Positions 49,740 to 59,635 of a stretch of 64,000 nucleotides of DNA are shown in pieces (the first letter of the stretch is position 1; every line of letters begins with the position of its first letter). The DNA is taken from assembly GCA_016873295.1 (NCBI GenBank), contig VGXM01000002.1:142156-206155 (forward strand), given 5' to 3'. The notes below the pieces were generated by a model. That model saw only the letters and a list, made by a program, of their open reading frames with translations. It searched no databases and had not been told where the DNA came from. The position numbers were made by a program, and so were the translations under genes. This DNA is from Phycisphaerae bacterium (GTDB lineage: Bacteria; Planctomycetota; Phycisphaerae; Phycisphaerales; UBA1924).

Positions 49740-50240
49740 TCAGGCTTGAGCCGCCGCGGCGGCGACGGGCTTGGTGGGGACGGCGGCCTCGCGGATCGCG
49801 ACCTCGATGGCGAAGTCGCCGCAATCGGAGGTGCAGGGGATGACGACGCAGGGGGTGTCCTGGGGGGTGGCGACCAGGTGGCCGGCGCCGAGGACGACGC
49901 TGGGGCAGCTGATGGAGACGCGCTTGTTGGTGAACATGGCCTTGGCGCCGCCGCAGACCATGTTGACCAGTTCGCCGATGGCGTCGGCGAAGTCGGGGTT
50001 GTCGGTCGCGAGTTGCTGCCCGCCGAAAAGGGCGACGACGCGGGACGCGGTGGCCTCGGAGAAGGCGAGGGCGACGGTGCCGATGACGTCGCCCGAGAGG
50101 CCGATGATGCCGGTGACGTCCGAGGAGGCACCGGGCTTGGTCTTGAGGTGGGGTGTTCCGAGGGAGACGGGGAGCTGCATCATGGTCGCGAAGACGTTCT
50201 GGATGCTCGCGACGAAGGGCTTGATGTAACTGGCGTCCAT
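49740..50240 (-). CDS. cheX: CheX-like CheY-P phosphatase
   Basis: 166 aa. MDASYIKPFVASIQNVFATM and the double-layer motif LSGDVIGTVALAFSEATA are typical, and E-x2-N (GELVNMVCGG) is the phosphatase active-site helix. ATG at 50240 has AGGAGA 9 nt upstream and is preferred to the in-frame ATG at 50267 that overlaps the cheA stop. Dephosphorylates CheY to reset the signal. Confidence 0.9.
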   Translation of the reverse strand: MDASYIKPFVASIQNVFATMMQLPVSLGTPHLKTKPGASSDVTGIIGLSGDVIGTVALAFSEATASRVVALFGGQQLATDNPDFADAIGELVNMVCGGAKAMFTNKRVSISCPSVVLGAGHLVATPQDTPCVVIPCTSDCGDFAIEVAIREAAVPTKPVAAAAAQA

Positions 50241-50263
50241 GGGCTGGGTCTCCTGGGTTCGGG

Positions 50264-52456
50264 TCATGCGGCCCGGGGCGGCGGGCCGGCCTGCGCGCGC
50301 CTGAGCAGTTCGGGAACGTCGACGATGAGGCTCACGCCGCCGTCGTCTCGGACGGTCGCCCCGGAGATGGGCCCCTTGGCCGCCGGGTTCTTCTTGTCCA
50401 TGGCGTCGAGCGGCTTGATCACGATCTCCTGCTGTCCGATGGGGCGCGAGACCAGGAGCCCGACGTGCTGCTGGTTGGAGGTGAGCACGACGGCGAAGGG
50501 GCAGGCGGCGCGTCGCTCCCGGGCGACGCCGAACAGGTCCATGCCGTCGGCGAGGGGGAGCACGCTCTCGCGCAGGCGCAGGACGGGCCGGCGTCCGACG
50601 GTGAAGAGGTGGTCGGGCTCGGGCTTGACGATCTCGGTGACGTTGGAGAGGGGGATGGCGTAGATCTCGCCGGCGACATCCACGAGCATCGCGGGCAGGA
50701 TGGCGACGGTGAGCGGGATGGTGATGGAGATGGAGGTGCCCTGGCCCGGGTCCGAGCCGAGGGCGATGTCGCCCTTGATCTTCTGGATGTTGGTGCGCAC
50801 CACGTCCATGCCCACGCCCCGCCCGGACAGGTCGCTGACCCGGTCGACCGTCGAGAACCCGGGGAGGAAGATGAACTGGAAGACCTCCGCGTCGGAGAGC
50901 TGGGCGGCGTGGGCCTCGGCGACGAGCCCACGCTCGACGGCCTTGGCCTGGATCCGGGCCCGGTCGAGCCCGCGGCCGTCGTCGATGACCTGGATACGGA
51001 CGTGGTCGGCGTGCTGGGAGGCGACGAGGCGGATGCGCCCGGTGGGGTGCTTGCCGGCCCGCCGGCGCTCCTCGGCGGACTCCAGCCCGTGGTCGGCGCT
51101 GTTGCGGAGCAGGTGCACCAGGGGGTCGGCCAGCTCGTCGATGACCGACTTGTCGACCTCGGTGTCGCCGCCCTCGATCACGAGGGCGATCTGCTTCCCG
51201 GTCTTGTGGGCCAGGTCGCGGATCAGGCGCGGGTAGCGGCCGAAGAGCTTCTCGAGGGGCTGCATGCGGGCCCGCATGACCGCGAGCTGGATGTCGGCGG
51301 TGACGCGGTCGAGCGAGCCCGCGGCCAGCGCCATCGCCTCGGCCAGGTCGGGCTCGACGCCCTGGGCCGCCCGTCGGGAGAGGGCCGCGATCCGGTTCTT
51401 CTGCAGGACCAGCTCGCCCACCAGGTTCATCAGTTGTTCGAGGCGCGAGACGTCGACGCGGATCGTCTGCTCCGCGGCGGCGGGGGCGCCGCCGGACGGG
51501 GTGGTCGCGCCGGGCGCCGCCGACGGCGGGGCGGGCGTGTCTGTTGTGGCGGTGGGCTCGTCATCCGCGACGCCCGCGTCCGCCGCGAGCACGGCGTCGG
51601 TGCCCGCGTCCGACGCGACGCGGGCGCCGTCGGGGACGGGCTCGCCCTGCAGGAGGGCGTCGAGGCGTGCCACGACCGCGTCGGTCGGGAGCTGGAGCAG
51701 TCGGCGGCGCTTGAGCGCCCCGGCCTGGAGGCCCAGGAGGTCGGTCAGCGCGAGGGCGCGAGGGAGGATCTGCGAGCGGGCGTCGGCGTCGAGGGAACTC
51801 AGCGCGTTGGCGACGCGCGAGAGGCACAGCGCCGTGCGCGTCAGGGGGTCGCACTCGAAGAAGTCCACGGCCCGGGCCAGGGCGTCGCAGGTCTCCGCGA
51901 ACGCCGGGTCGGACCCGCCGGCGCGGAGGGCGGCCCCCATCGACTGGAGCGAGGTCTCCAGGTCGCTGGCGAGAAACTCGAGCAGGTCGGCCTTGCCGGG
52001 GGGCAGGGCAAGCTCGGCCTCGCCCGGGGCGGCCCGCTCGCGGGGGGTCGCGGGGGCGGCGGCGCCCGCGGTGCCGTTGGCGATGCGCTCGAGGGAGGCC
52101 ACCAGCCGCGGATCGGGCTCGGTCAGGGCGGCGCCGGCCCGGAGCTGCCCCATGTGCAGCTTGACGACGTCGGTCGCCTGGAGGAGGAGGTCCATGGCGG
52201 CCCGGTCGATCGCCGCCAGCCCGGAGCGAGCGGCGTTGAGCGCGCCCTCGGCGGCGTGCGAGACGGCGACCAGGGGGGCCAGGGCCAGGAACGAGGCGCT
52301 GCCCTTGATGGTGTGCAGGGCCCGGAAGACCTGGTTGATCAGGGCCGGGTCGCCCGGCGCCGATTCCAGCGCGACCAGGTCGCCTTCCATGCGCTCGAGC
52401 AGCTCGCTCGATTCGGTGAGGAAGTCGTTGAGGATCTCGGGGTCGAAGGGGCTCAT
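50264..52456 (-). CDS. cheA: Chemotaxis histidine kinase CheA
   Basis: 730 aa. HPt domain with His48 (FRALHTIKGSASFLAL). A second HPt-like helical bundle lacking the His follows (about 155-265), then an Ala/Pro-rich linker, dimerisation helix (LEQLMNLVGELVLQKNRI), HATPase (HLLRNSADHGLE; DDGRGLDRARI; GRGVGMDVV) and CheW-like regulatory domain to the end. No obvious CheY-binding P2 domain, whose place the second bundle takes. Autophosphorylates and passes phosphate to CheY and CheB. Confidence 0.95.
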   Translation of the reverse strand: MSPFDPEILNDFLTESSELLERMEGDLVALESAPGDPALINQVFRALHTIKGSASFLALAPLVAVSHAAEGALNAARSGLAAIDRAAMDLLLQATDVVKLHMGQLRAGAALTEPDPRLVASLERIANGTAGAAAPATPRERAAPGEAELALPPGKADLLEFLASDLETSLQSMGAALRAGGSDPAFAETCDALARAVDFFECDPLTRTALCLSRVANALSSLDADARSQILPRALALTDLLGLQAGALKRRRLLQLPTDAVVARLDALLQGEPVPDGARVASDAGTDAVLAADAGVADDEPTATTDTPAPPSAAPGATTPSGGAPAAAEQTIRVDVSRLEQLMNLVGELVLQKNRIAALSRRAAQGVEPDLAEAMALAAGSLDRVTADIQLAVMRARMQPLEKLFGRYPRLIRDLAHKTGKQIALVIEGGDTEVDKSVIDELADPLVHLLRNSADHGLESAEERRRAGKHPTGRIRLVASQHADHVRIQVIDDGRGLDRARIQAKAVERGLVAEAHAAQLSDAEVFQFIFLPGFSTVDRVSDLSGRGVGMDVVRTNIQKIKGDIALGSDPGQGTSISITIPLTVAILPAMLVDVAGEIYAIPLSNVTEIVKPEPDHLFTVGRRPVLRLRESVLPLADGMDLFGVARERRAACPFAVVLTSNQQHVGLLVSRPIGQQEIVIKPLDAMDKKNPAAKGPISGATVRDDGGVSLIVDVPELLRRAQAGPPPRAA

Positions 52457-52481
52457 GTCGGCTCTTGGGGCGTCGGTCCGG

Positions 52482-53339
52482 TCAGGCCGCGGCCTTGACT
52501 CTCCGGTAGGCGAAGGCGTGCGGCACGTCGACGCTCGAGAAGGGGGCCTCGCCCGGCCTGATGGTCTCGGAGTGCCCGATCAGGAGCGTGCCGTCGGCGG
52601 CGAGCGTCTGGGCGAACGTGGCGAGCACTTGCTGCTTCATCGCATCGTCGAAGTAGATGAGGCAGTTGCGGCAGAGGATGGCGTCCCAGGTCCCGCGTCG
52701 GCGGGCCGCGAGGCTGTCCTTGAGGTTGTGCAGGTCGAAGGAGACCATCTGCTTGATGGTGGGGTCGAGCGCCCAGTAGGGCCCGTCCTGCTTGAAGTAC
52801 CGCTGCCGGACCAGGGGCGGGACGGAGCGCATGGAGTACTCGGTGTACTTGGCCTGGGCCGCGGCCTCCAGGCACTTCTCGGAGATGTCGGTGCCGAGGA
52901 TCTCGATGCGCCAGTCCATGAGGCGCACGCCCATGGAGCGGTGCAGGATGATCGCGAGGGTGTAGGGCTCCTCGCCCGTGGAGCAGGGCGCCGACCAGAG
53001 GCGCAGGCGCTTCACGCCCTCGCGCCGCTCCAGCAGCTCGGGGAGCACGGTCTTCTCGAAGAAGGAGAGCTGGGGCTCGTTGCGGAAGAAGCTGGTCTCG
53101 TTGATGGTGATGCGGTTGAACATCTCCTGGAACTCGTCCGACTGGTACGGGCCCATGCTGAGGAAGGCCACGTACTCGTCGAACGAGTCCATCTCCAGCT
53201 CGATGAGCCGGTTGGCCAGGCGCGACTCCAGGACGTACTTCTTGGCGTCGGGGAAGTGGATCCCCGAGCGGTCGTAGATGATCTTGCGCAGGGCGAGGAA
53301 CTGCGGCTCGGTCATGGAGCGGGCGGTGGCGGCGGGCAT
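52482..53339 (-). CDS. cheR: Chemoreceptor methyltransferase CheR
   Basis: 285 aa. N-terminal helical domain with INETSFFRNEPQL; SAM-binding RLWSAPCSTGEEPYTLA; LGTDISEKCLEAA; LCRNCLIYFDD; and the C-terminal LLIGHSE. Methylates glutamates of chemoreceptors. Receptor genes must be elsewhere. Confidence 0.95.
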   Translation of the reverse strand: MPAATARSMTEPQFLALRKIIYDRSGIHFPDAKKYVLESRLANRLIELEMDSFDEYVAFLSMGPYQSDEFQEMFNRITINETSFFRNEPQLSFFEKTVLPELLERREGVKRLRLWSAPCSTGEEPYTLAIILHRSMGVRLMDWRIEILGTDISEKCLEAAAQAKYTEYSMRSVPPLVRQRYFKQDGPYWALDPTIKQMVSFDLHNLKDSLAARRRGTWDAILCRNCLIYFDDAMKQQVLATFAQTLAADGTLLIGHSETIRPGEAPFSSVDVPHAFAYRRVKAAA

Positions 53340-53379
53340 GGCGGCTCCGGTGTGGGTGGTCGCGTGTCGCCGCGGCGGA

Positions 53380-53916
53380 TCAGGCCGCCGCCAACCGCGA
53401 GTCCGCGCCCGGCGTGTCGGCGCCGAACAGCTTGCCGAGGTTGAGGAGGATGATGAGGCGGTCGTTGAGCTTGCCCACGCCCTCGATGAACTCCGAGTCG
53501 ATGGAGCACACCATGGCGGGGGCGGGCTCGACGATGTCGCCCGAGATCCGCAGCACCTCGTGCACGCCGTCCACGATGAACCCGAGCACGCGCCCGTTCA
53601 CCTCCACCACGATGATGCGGCTGCGCTCGGTGCGTTCGCCCGCGGGCATGCCGAATCGGCGGCGCAGGTCCAGCACCGGGATGATCTTGCCCCGCAGGTT
53701 GATCACGCCCTCCACCTCGGGCGGGCTCTGCGGAACGCGCGTCAGCGTCATCATCCGGTTGATCTCGCGGACGGCGAGGATGTCGACCGCGAACTCCTCG
53801 TCGGCGACGTCGAACGTCACGAGCTGGAGCTGGTCGGCGCCCGTGCCGGCGCGGGATTCGGCGTCCCGTTCGGAAGGGCGTGTCGCGGACTGGGGCGTAC
53901 CGGCGCTGGGTTCCAT
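53380..53916 (-). CDS. cheW: Chemotaxis coupling protein CheW
   Basis: 178 aa. LQLVTFDVADEEFAVDILAV, VPQSPPEVEGVINLRGKIIPV and the D-L-R-x2-F region are standard CheW. ATG at 53916 with AGAGGG 7 nt upstream gives a short Ser-rich leader. An alternative ATG at 54033 overlaps the cheB stop (ATGA), adding 39 low-complexity residues. Links receptors to CheA. Confidence 0.92.
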   Translation of the reverse strand: MEPSAGTPQSATRPSERDAESRAGTGADQLQLVTFDVADEEFAVDILAVREINRMMTLTRVPQSPPEVEGVINLRGKIIPVLDLRRRFGMPAGERTERSRIIVVEVNGRVLGFIVDGVHEVLRISGDIVEPAPAMVCSIDSEFIEGVGKLNDRLIILLNLGKLFGADTPGADSRLAAA

Positions 53917-54029
53917 GGCGGGCCCTCTGGTGGTGGGTGCGGACTGAATCGCCCGGGCCCTGCTGGATCGGGCGGTCCATGCGCCGACTTGAGCCCTGCT
54001 TCGCCCCAAGGCCGGGGATCCGTGCGCAT

Positions 54030-55088
54030 TCATGCGGCTTGTACGACCGGCGGTCGGGAGGCCAACTCCGCCAGCAGCGCGCCGAGCTCCTTGGGGCGGA
54101 AGGACCCCCGCGAGTGCCCCGCCTCGGCCACGGCCCGGGGCATCCCGTACACCACGCTCGAGCCTTCGTCCTGCGAGAGCACGGTCCCCCCCGCCCGGGC
54201 CATGGCGCCGGCTCCCACCGCGCCGTCATCGCCCATGCCCGTCAGGACGATGCCGAGGCATCGCGGGCCGAACGCGGCCCCCGAATCCAGGAGTTCGTTG
54301 ACCGAGGGCTTGAACGGCGCCGACCGGGGCTCGTCGCCGACGATCAGCCGGTGTCCCTTGCCGCCCTCGCGGGCGACGCGACCGTGCCGACCGCCCACGA
54401 TGATCGTCGCCGACCCGGGCTCGAGCGTCGTGTTGGCGTCGCCATGCCGAACGCGGACCTTGCACAGCTGGTCCAGGCGTTCGGCCATGGTGCGGGTGAA
54501 CAGCGGGGGCATGTGCTGGGCGATCACGACCGGGAAGGGCGCACGCTCGGGGAGCGCGGCGAGGATCGTCTCCAGGACCGGCGGCCCGCCCGTCGAGGAG
54601 CCGATCAGCACCAGTTCGGGCGGGCCGCGGTGCACCCATCCCAGCGGCCGCGGCGCCGGCGGCGCCGGCGGTCGCGCGGTCTTTCGGGCTCCGCCCAGGG
54701 CCTTGAGCTTGGCGATCAGCTCGTGCTGGAAGCCCGCCGAACCCGCCGAGACCACGGCGGGATCCTTGAGGATGATGTCGCCGGCGCCCAGGGACATGGC
54801 CTGCAAGGCGGCGTGGCTGCCCTGGCGGGTCAGGCTGGAGCACATGAGCACGGCGGGTCGGGCGTCGCGCGGCTCGGAGCGCAGGGCCCGCAGCAGGCTC
54901 AGCCCGTCCATCACGGGCATCTCGACGTCCATCGTGACCACGTCGGGCCGGAGGGCGCGGATCTTCTCCAGGCCCATCTGCCCGTTGATCGCCGTGTCGA
55001 TCACCTCGAGCTCGCGGTCGCCCGCGATCATGCGCGAGATCGCCCGCCGCATGAACAGCGAGTCGTCGATAATCAGCACTCGGATCAC
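54030..55088 (-). CDS. cheB: Chemoreceptor methylesterase/deamidase CheB
   Basis: 352 aa. Receiver domain 1-125 with Asp54 (TMDVEMPVMDG). Catalytic domain 155-350 with Ser165 (LIGSSTGGP), His in VVIAQHMPPLFT and Asp in LTGMGDDGA. GTG at 55088 with TGGAGG upstream heads the operon. Demethylates receptors under CheA control. Confidence 0.94.
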   Translation of the reverse strand: MIRVLIIDDSLFMRRAISRMIAGDRELEVIDTAINGQMGLEKIRALRPDVVTMDVEMPVMDGLSLLRALRSEPRDARPAVLMCSSLTRQGSHAALQAMSLGAGDIILKDPAVVSAGSAGFQHELIAKLKALGGARKTARPPAPPAPRPLGWVHRGPPELVLIGSSTGGPPVLETILAALPERAPFPVVIAQHMPPLFTRTMAERLDQLCKVRVRHGDANTTLEPGSATIIVGGRHGRVAREGGKGHRLIVGDEPRSAPFKPSVNELLDSGAAFGPRCLGIVLTGMGDDGAVGAGAMARAGGTVLSQDEGSSVVYGMPRAVAEAGHSRGSFRPKELGALLAELASRPPVVQAA

Positions 55089-55236
55089 GCTCGGCCTCCA
55101 GAGTCGAGAGGTTCCCCCCGGGCCTAGATCGGAGGGTTCTCGGGCCGGCTTGAAGCGCAGCGCCCGCGCGGAGCCCGAATCGACCGCGGGCGCGGCGCGG
55201 GCCGCGCCCGCCCGGGTCGCCGGGGATCCGTGGTGG

Positions 55237-57279
55237 CTACTTGTCGACCGTCGGCGTGCGGCTGGCCGCCTCCGACAGCCCGGGCACGCCCTCCGCCCCC
55301 GCCACGACGCGGGCGCTGCTCTTGCCCAGGTCGTCGCCGATGGGCTCGAACCGCCCGCCCAGGTGCTGGGCCAGGAACGCCTCCGCCACCGCGAAGAACG
55401 CCATGTTGTTCTCGGGACGCGCAAACCCGTGCCCCTCGTCGGGGAAGAGCACGTAGCTGACCGGGATGTTCCCGGCCTGCATCGCCCGCACGATCTGGTC
55501 GCTCTCGCTCTGCTTGACGCGCGGGTCGTTGGCGCCCTGCCCGATCAGCAGCGGCCCGCGGATCCTGTCGACGAAGTTCAGCGGGCTGCGGCTCTCGAGG
55601 AACGCGCGCCCCTCCTCGGTGGTGTGGTCGCCCACGCGGTTCTTGAAGAGCTGCATGGCCGGGGCCCAGTAGGGCGGGATGGTGTTGAGCAGCGTGATGA
55701 TGTTCGAGGGCCCCACGATCGACACGCCGCACGCGAACACCTCGGGCGTGAACGTCACGCCCACGAGCGTGGCGTACCCGCCGTAGCTCCCGCCCATGAT
55801 CGCGACCTTGTCCCTCTGGGCCACGCCCCCCGCCACCGACCAGTCCACGGCGTCGATGAGGTCGTCGTGCATCTTGCCGGCCCACTCCAGGTTCCCGGCG
55901 TTCAGGAAGTCCTTCCCGAACCCGGTGGAGCCGCGGAAGTTGACGCTCAGAACCGCGTACCCGCGGTTGGCGAACATCTGGTGCAGCGGGTTGTACCCGA
56001 ACCCGTCGCGGGCCCAGGGCCCGCCGTGCACGAGCAGCACCATGGGCAGGGGCTTCTCGGGCTTGCCGTCGCCGTCGGCGTCGGATCCGGCGGGGAGCGT
56101 GAGGTAGCTCACGAGGTCGAGCCCGTCGCGGCTCCTGATCACCGGCGTGTGCAGGGTCGCCAGGGCGAGCCCCTCGAGCCTGCTGTTGTTCACGAACAGG
56201 TACTGCGCCTGCTTCGTGTTGGTGTCGTAGGTGTAGTAGGGGATCGGGCCGTCCGGGCGCGACAGGGCCACGACCCACCTGGAGTCGTCCTGCGAGCGGC
56301 TGGTGATCCGCACCTCGGCGCCCTTGGCGTCGGGCATCGACTCGAGCACGCGGTAATGCGCCTCGAACCCCTTGTCGAGGAAGACCCAGCCCTGCTTGCT
56401 GTAGACGTGACCCGCCGCCTGGATCTCCTTGCTCGTCGGGTGCTGCACCACGCCGGCGATGTCGGCGCGGGCGTCCTCGGCGATGAGGCGCTTCTGGCCC
56501 GTCGCGGCGTCGCGGGCGTAGAGGGCCGCGGTGTCGCGTCCGCGGCTGTCGACCACGTACATCACGCCGTTGGTCTTGTCCCACCCCACCGTGGAGGTCG
56601 TCGAGCTGTCCTCCATGGGGATCTGCTCGTCGGGCACGAACTTGCCGTCCACGTACTTGAAGGTGTCGAGCCCGCCGGTCTCCACGCTGAACTTGACGGC
56701 CCCGCGCACGGCGTAGTCGTGGTCGAGCAGGAAGCCCGCGTACCCCTCGTTCTCCAGCACCAGCCTCCGCTCGCCCGTCCTCGTGTTGATCCGGTGCAGG
56801 TCGTGGAACTGGGGGTCGCGGTTGTTCAGCCCCACGATGATCTCGTCGGGGAAGCGCTCGCAACTCTCTTCGAGCTGGGCCGCCACGCCGTCGAACGGCG
56901 TGAGGTCGCGGGCCTCGCCCGGGTTGTTGACGTCGGCCGCGTACACGCGCCAGTTCTCGTCGCCGCCCCTGTCCTGGGTGTATAGGACCTGCTCGCTGTT
57001 GAAGGCCCAGGAGTAGGAGCGGATGCCGCGGTTGGCATCGCCCGTGACCGCCCGCCCCGCGCCCGGGTTGTCGACCGGCGCCACGAAGACGTTGAGCACG
57101 CCGTTGAGATCGCCCAGCCACGAGAGGTGCTTCCCGTCCGGGCTGATCCGCACCTGGGCCCGGTCGGGGTTCCCGAAGAGCGTGGCCCGCGGGATCAGGG
57201 GGGTGTCGGCGGCAACCGCGGCGATCACGGGCGCGGCGAGGCCGGACGACAGAACAATGGCGGACAATCTGGCGTGCAT
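55237..57279 (-). CDS. Exported S9-family prolyl oligopeptidase-like peptidase
   Basis: 680 aa. Signal peptide MHARLSAIVLSSGLAAPVIA, then a beta-propeller domain (repeated SPDGKHLSWLG-type blades) to about residue 400 and an alpha/beta hydrolase domain: VLLVHGGPWARDGFGYNP, nucleophile GGSYGGYATL, Asp in GQGANDPRV and His in PDEGHGFARP. Cleaves after or near Pro, or dipeptidyl units. ATG at 57291 (MEIRM) is an alternative start; GGAG is better spaced for 57279. Confidence 0.93.
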   Translation of the reverse strand: MHARLSAIVLSSGLAAPVIAAVAADTPLIPRATLFGNPDRAQVRISPDGKHLSWLGDLNGVLNVFVAPVDNPGAGRAVTGDANRGIRSYSWAFNSEQVLYTQDRGGDENWRVYAADVNNPGEARDLTPFDGVAAQLEESCERFPDEIIVGLNNRDPQFHDLHRINTRTGERRLVLENEGYAGFLLDHDYAVRGAVKFSVETGGLDTFKYVDGKFVPDEQIPMEDSSTTSTVGWDKTNGVMYVVDSRGRDTAALYARDAATGQKRLIAEDARADIAGVVQHPTSKEIQAAGHVYSKQGWVFLDKGFEAHYRVLESMPDAKGAEVRITSRSQDDSRWVVALSRPDGPIPYYTYDTNTKQAQYLFVNNSRLEGLALATLHTPVIRSRDGLDLVSYLTLPAGSDADGDGKPEKPLPMVLLVHGGPWARDGFGYNPLHQMFANRGYAVLSVNFRGSTGFGKDFLNAGNLEWAGKMHDDLIDAVDWSVAGGVAQRDKVAIMGGSYGGYATLVGVTFTPEVFACGVSIVGPSNIITLLNTIPPYWAPAMQLFKNRVGDHTTEEGRAFLESRSPLNFVDRIRGPLLIGQGANDPRVKQSESDQIVRAMQAGNIPVSYVLFPDEGHGFARPENNMAFFAVAEAFLAQHLGGRFEPIGDDLGKSSARVVAGAEGVPGLSEAASRTPTVDK

Positions 57280-57464
57280 TCGAATCTCCATGGGCTCCGT
57301 GGGATCTCTCGCCCCCTGACACACCGCGTCGATCCGGAGCGGCCGGCGCGCCCGACACGGGCGCCGCTCGGCCGATCGACGCGGGCTCCAGCGCCCGGCT
57401 CGGCGGCCCAAGTCTATGGACCCCCGGCCCGCGCCCCGGGCCACCCGAACGCCGACCGCATCAC

Positions 57465-59009
57465 TCAGTACGCCTTGCCGATCACCGCGACCGTGCCCGT
57501 CTGCTTTCCCGACACCGCGCACGGGCCCGACGCGCCCGCGGGCTGCCCCGCGATCCCGCTGGGAGCGGTCAGGGGCAGGCACCGCACCGTCACTTGCAGC
57601 GACTCGCGCAGGCGCTTCTCGTCCTCCGGGCTCCCCGCCCAGAAGCAGTAGCCGAACCCCGGCGCCCCCTCGCCCCTGAACAGCTTGTCGATCTCACCCT
57701 CGGACGACACCCAGCGGCTGGACGCGTCGCGCCGCTCGGTGGCGCGGGCCAGGAGCCCGGCCTGCATCTCGTCGAGGATCGCCGGCAGGCGGGCCGCCAA
57801 CTCCGCCAGCGGGACGATCGCCTTCTCCTTGTGGGGCTTGTCGCGCCGGTAGAGCACGACGTGCCCCGCGTCGAGGTCGCGGGGGCCGATCTCGATCCGC
57901 ACGGGCACGCCCTTCTTGACCCACTGCCAGAACTTGTCCCCTCCGCGGAGGTCGCGGGCGTCCAGCTCCAGCGTGAGGGCCCGCCCGTGGTAGTTGAGGG
58001 CCCGCATCCGGTCGACCAGCTCGCGGCAGCCGGCCAGCACCCGGGCGTCGTCCTTGCCGTTGAGCACGGGGAGGACGGCGGCGTGGGCGGGAGCGACTCG
58101 GGGGGGCAGCACCAGCCCGTCGTCGTCGGAGTGGGCCATGATCAGCGCCCCGATCAGGCGCGTCGAGACCCCCCAGCTCGTGGTCCACGCGTGCGTGAGC
58201 TGGGTGTTGCGGTCCAGGAACTTGATGTCCGCCGCCTTCGAGAAGTTCTGCCCGAGGAAGTGGCTGGTGCCGGCCTGCAGGGCCTTGCCGTCCTGCATGA
58301 GGGCCTCGATGCAGTAGGTGTTGACGGCGCCGGGGAAGCGCTCGCCCGCGGTCTTCTCCCCGGAGATCACGGGGATCGCCAGCGTGTCGCGCGCGAACGA
58401 CTCGTAGACCCCGAGCATCCGCATCGTCTCCTCGCGGGCCTCCGCCTCCGTCTCGTGCGCGGTGTGACCCTCCTGCCAGAGGAACTCGGCGGTCCGCAGG
58501 AACAGGCGCGTGCGCATCTCCCAGCGCATGACGTTGCACCACTGGTTGATGAGCAGGGGCAGGTCGCGCCAGCTCTGCACCCACTTGGCGAAGCTCGCCC
58601 CGATGATCGTCTCGCTGGTCGGACGGATGATCATGGGCTCGGGCAGCTCGCCCGTGGGCCTGAGCTTGCCGTCGGGGCCCGCCTGGAGGCGGTGGTGCGT
58701 CACCACGGCGCACTCCTTGGCGAACCCCTCGACGTGCTCGGCCTCCTGCTGCAGGAACGAGAGCGGGATCAGCAGCGGGAAGTAGGCGTTCTGGTGCCCC
58801 GTCCGCTTGAACTCCCCGTCCAGCACCCGCTGGATCTGCTCCCACATGGCGAAGGCCCAGGGCTTGATCACCATGCACCCGCGCACGGGCGAGTTCTCCG
58901 CCATGTCCGCGGCCTTGATCACCTCCTGGTACCACTCCGGGAAGTTCTCGGCCCGCGTGGGCGAGATCGCGGACTGGGGCTTGCCCTGCTTGGGGGGGGT
59001 GGCGCTCAT
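57465..59009 (-). CDS. proS: Prolyl-tRNA synthetase, eukaryote/archaea-like type
   Basis: 514 aa. Class II synthetase. Motif 2 region RWEMRTRLFLRTAEFLWQEGH, TSETIIGASFAKWVQSWRDL and the C-terminal zinc-type domain without the bacterial editing insertion mark the archaeal/eukaryote-like class (ProRS type 3). The C-terminus GTVAVIGKAY has the conserved terminal Tyr. Its ATG overlaps the stop of the upstream gene (ATGA). Confidence 0.95.
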   Translation of the reverse strand: MSATPPKQGKPQSAISPTRAENFPEWYQEVIKAADMAENSPVRGCMVIKPWAFAMWEQIQRVLDGEFKRTGHQNAYFPLLIPLSFLQQEAEHVEGFAKECAVVTHHRLQAGPDGKLRPTGELPEPMIIRPTSETIIGASFAKWVQSWRDLPLLINQWCNVMRWEMRTRLFLRTAEFLWQEGHTAHETEAEAREETMRMLGVYESFARDTLAIPVISGEKTAGERFPGAVNTYCIEALMQDGKALQAGTSHFLGQNFSKAADIKFLDRNTQLTHAWTTSWGVSTRLIGALIMAHSDDDGLVLPPRVAPAHAAVLPVLNGKDDARVLAGCRELVDRMRALNYHGRALTLELDARDLRGGDKFWQWVKKGVPVRIEIGPRDLDAGHVVLYRRDKPHKEKAIVPLAELAARLPAILDEMQAGLLARATERRDASSRWVSSEGEIDKLFRGEGAPGFGYCFWAGSPEDEKRLRESLQVTVRCLPLTAPSGIAGQPAGASGPCAVSGKQTGTVAVIGKAY

Positions 59010-59635
59010 GGGGCGGAACGGTACGGGGGCTGGCGCAGGGCCAGCCCCGCGACGGCGATCAGGCACCCCGCCAGGTTCGAGACCAGGTCCCACCCCGTGT
59101 TCTCGTACCCGCCCACGTTCGTGCGCGGCATCAGGCGGGTCGCGGCGAACTCGACCACCTCGTTGAGGGCCCCCAGGCCCATCCCCATGCACACCAGGGC
59201 CGTGCCCGTGCCGAGTGTCACGCGGAAGCGCCCGCCGCCCGCGACCCCCATCGCGTGGCGCAGCGCGTGGTACGACGCCCACGTAGCCACGCCGAACCCG
59301 TAGGCGTGCACGAGCTGGTCGAACTTGGGCAGCACGCGGTGCAATCGCAGGTTGTACAGGACGGCGGGGTCGGGCGGGTCGGAGACGGACGCCGGGATCG
59401 CCAGCGTGCCCCCCAGCATGTGCAGAAGGCCCCACGCCGACAGGGCCGCCAGCACGCCCGCCGGCAGCCGGACCCTGGCGTGCAGGAGCCCGACGGCCCC
59501 GATGAGCCCGAGCATGACGGCGGCGTAGTACAGGAACTCCGTGTTCCCCTGCCCCACCGACCTGGCCGTCAGGCCGACCAGGTACAGGAGCGTGAACCCG
59601 ACGATCAGCCGGTCGTGCCGGGAGAACCTCACCAT
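59006..59635 (-). CDS. DUF2238/YjdF-like integral membrane protein
   Basis: 209 aa, five or six membrane helices. KFDQLVHAYGFGVATWASYHAL and GLGALNEVVEFAATRL...NTGWDLVSNLAG are the family stretches (conserved His, Glu and Asp within membranes). ATG at 59635 with GGAGG upstream is preferred to an upstream GTG in the same frame. Its stop overlaps the proS start. Function of the family is unknown. Confidence 0.85.
   Translation of the reverse strand: MVRFSRHDRLIVGFTLLYLVGLTARSVGQGNTEFLYYAAVMLGLIGAVGLLHARVRLPAGVLAALSAWGLLHMLGGTLAIPASVSDPPDPAVLYNLRLHRVLPKFDQLVHAYGFGVATWASYHALRHAMGVAGGGRFRVTLGTGTALVCMGMGLGALNEVVEFAATRLMPRTNVGGYENTGWDLVSNLAGCLIAVAGLALRQPPYRSAP

Noticed and set aside
53917..54033. 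39-residue N-terminal extension of CheW via the ATGA overlap
   Set aside because: Not excluded, but low-complexity and CheW homology starts after 53916, where a ribosome binding site is present.
53278..56985. 1235-codon plus-strand open frame
   Set aside because: Antisense to cheW, cheB and the S9 peptidase, all of which have intact motifs.
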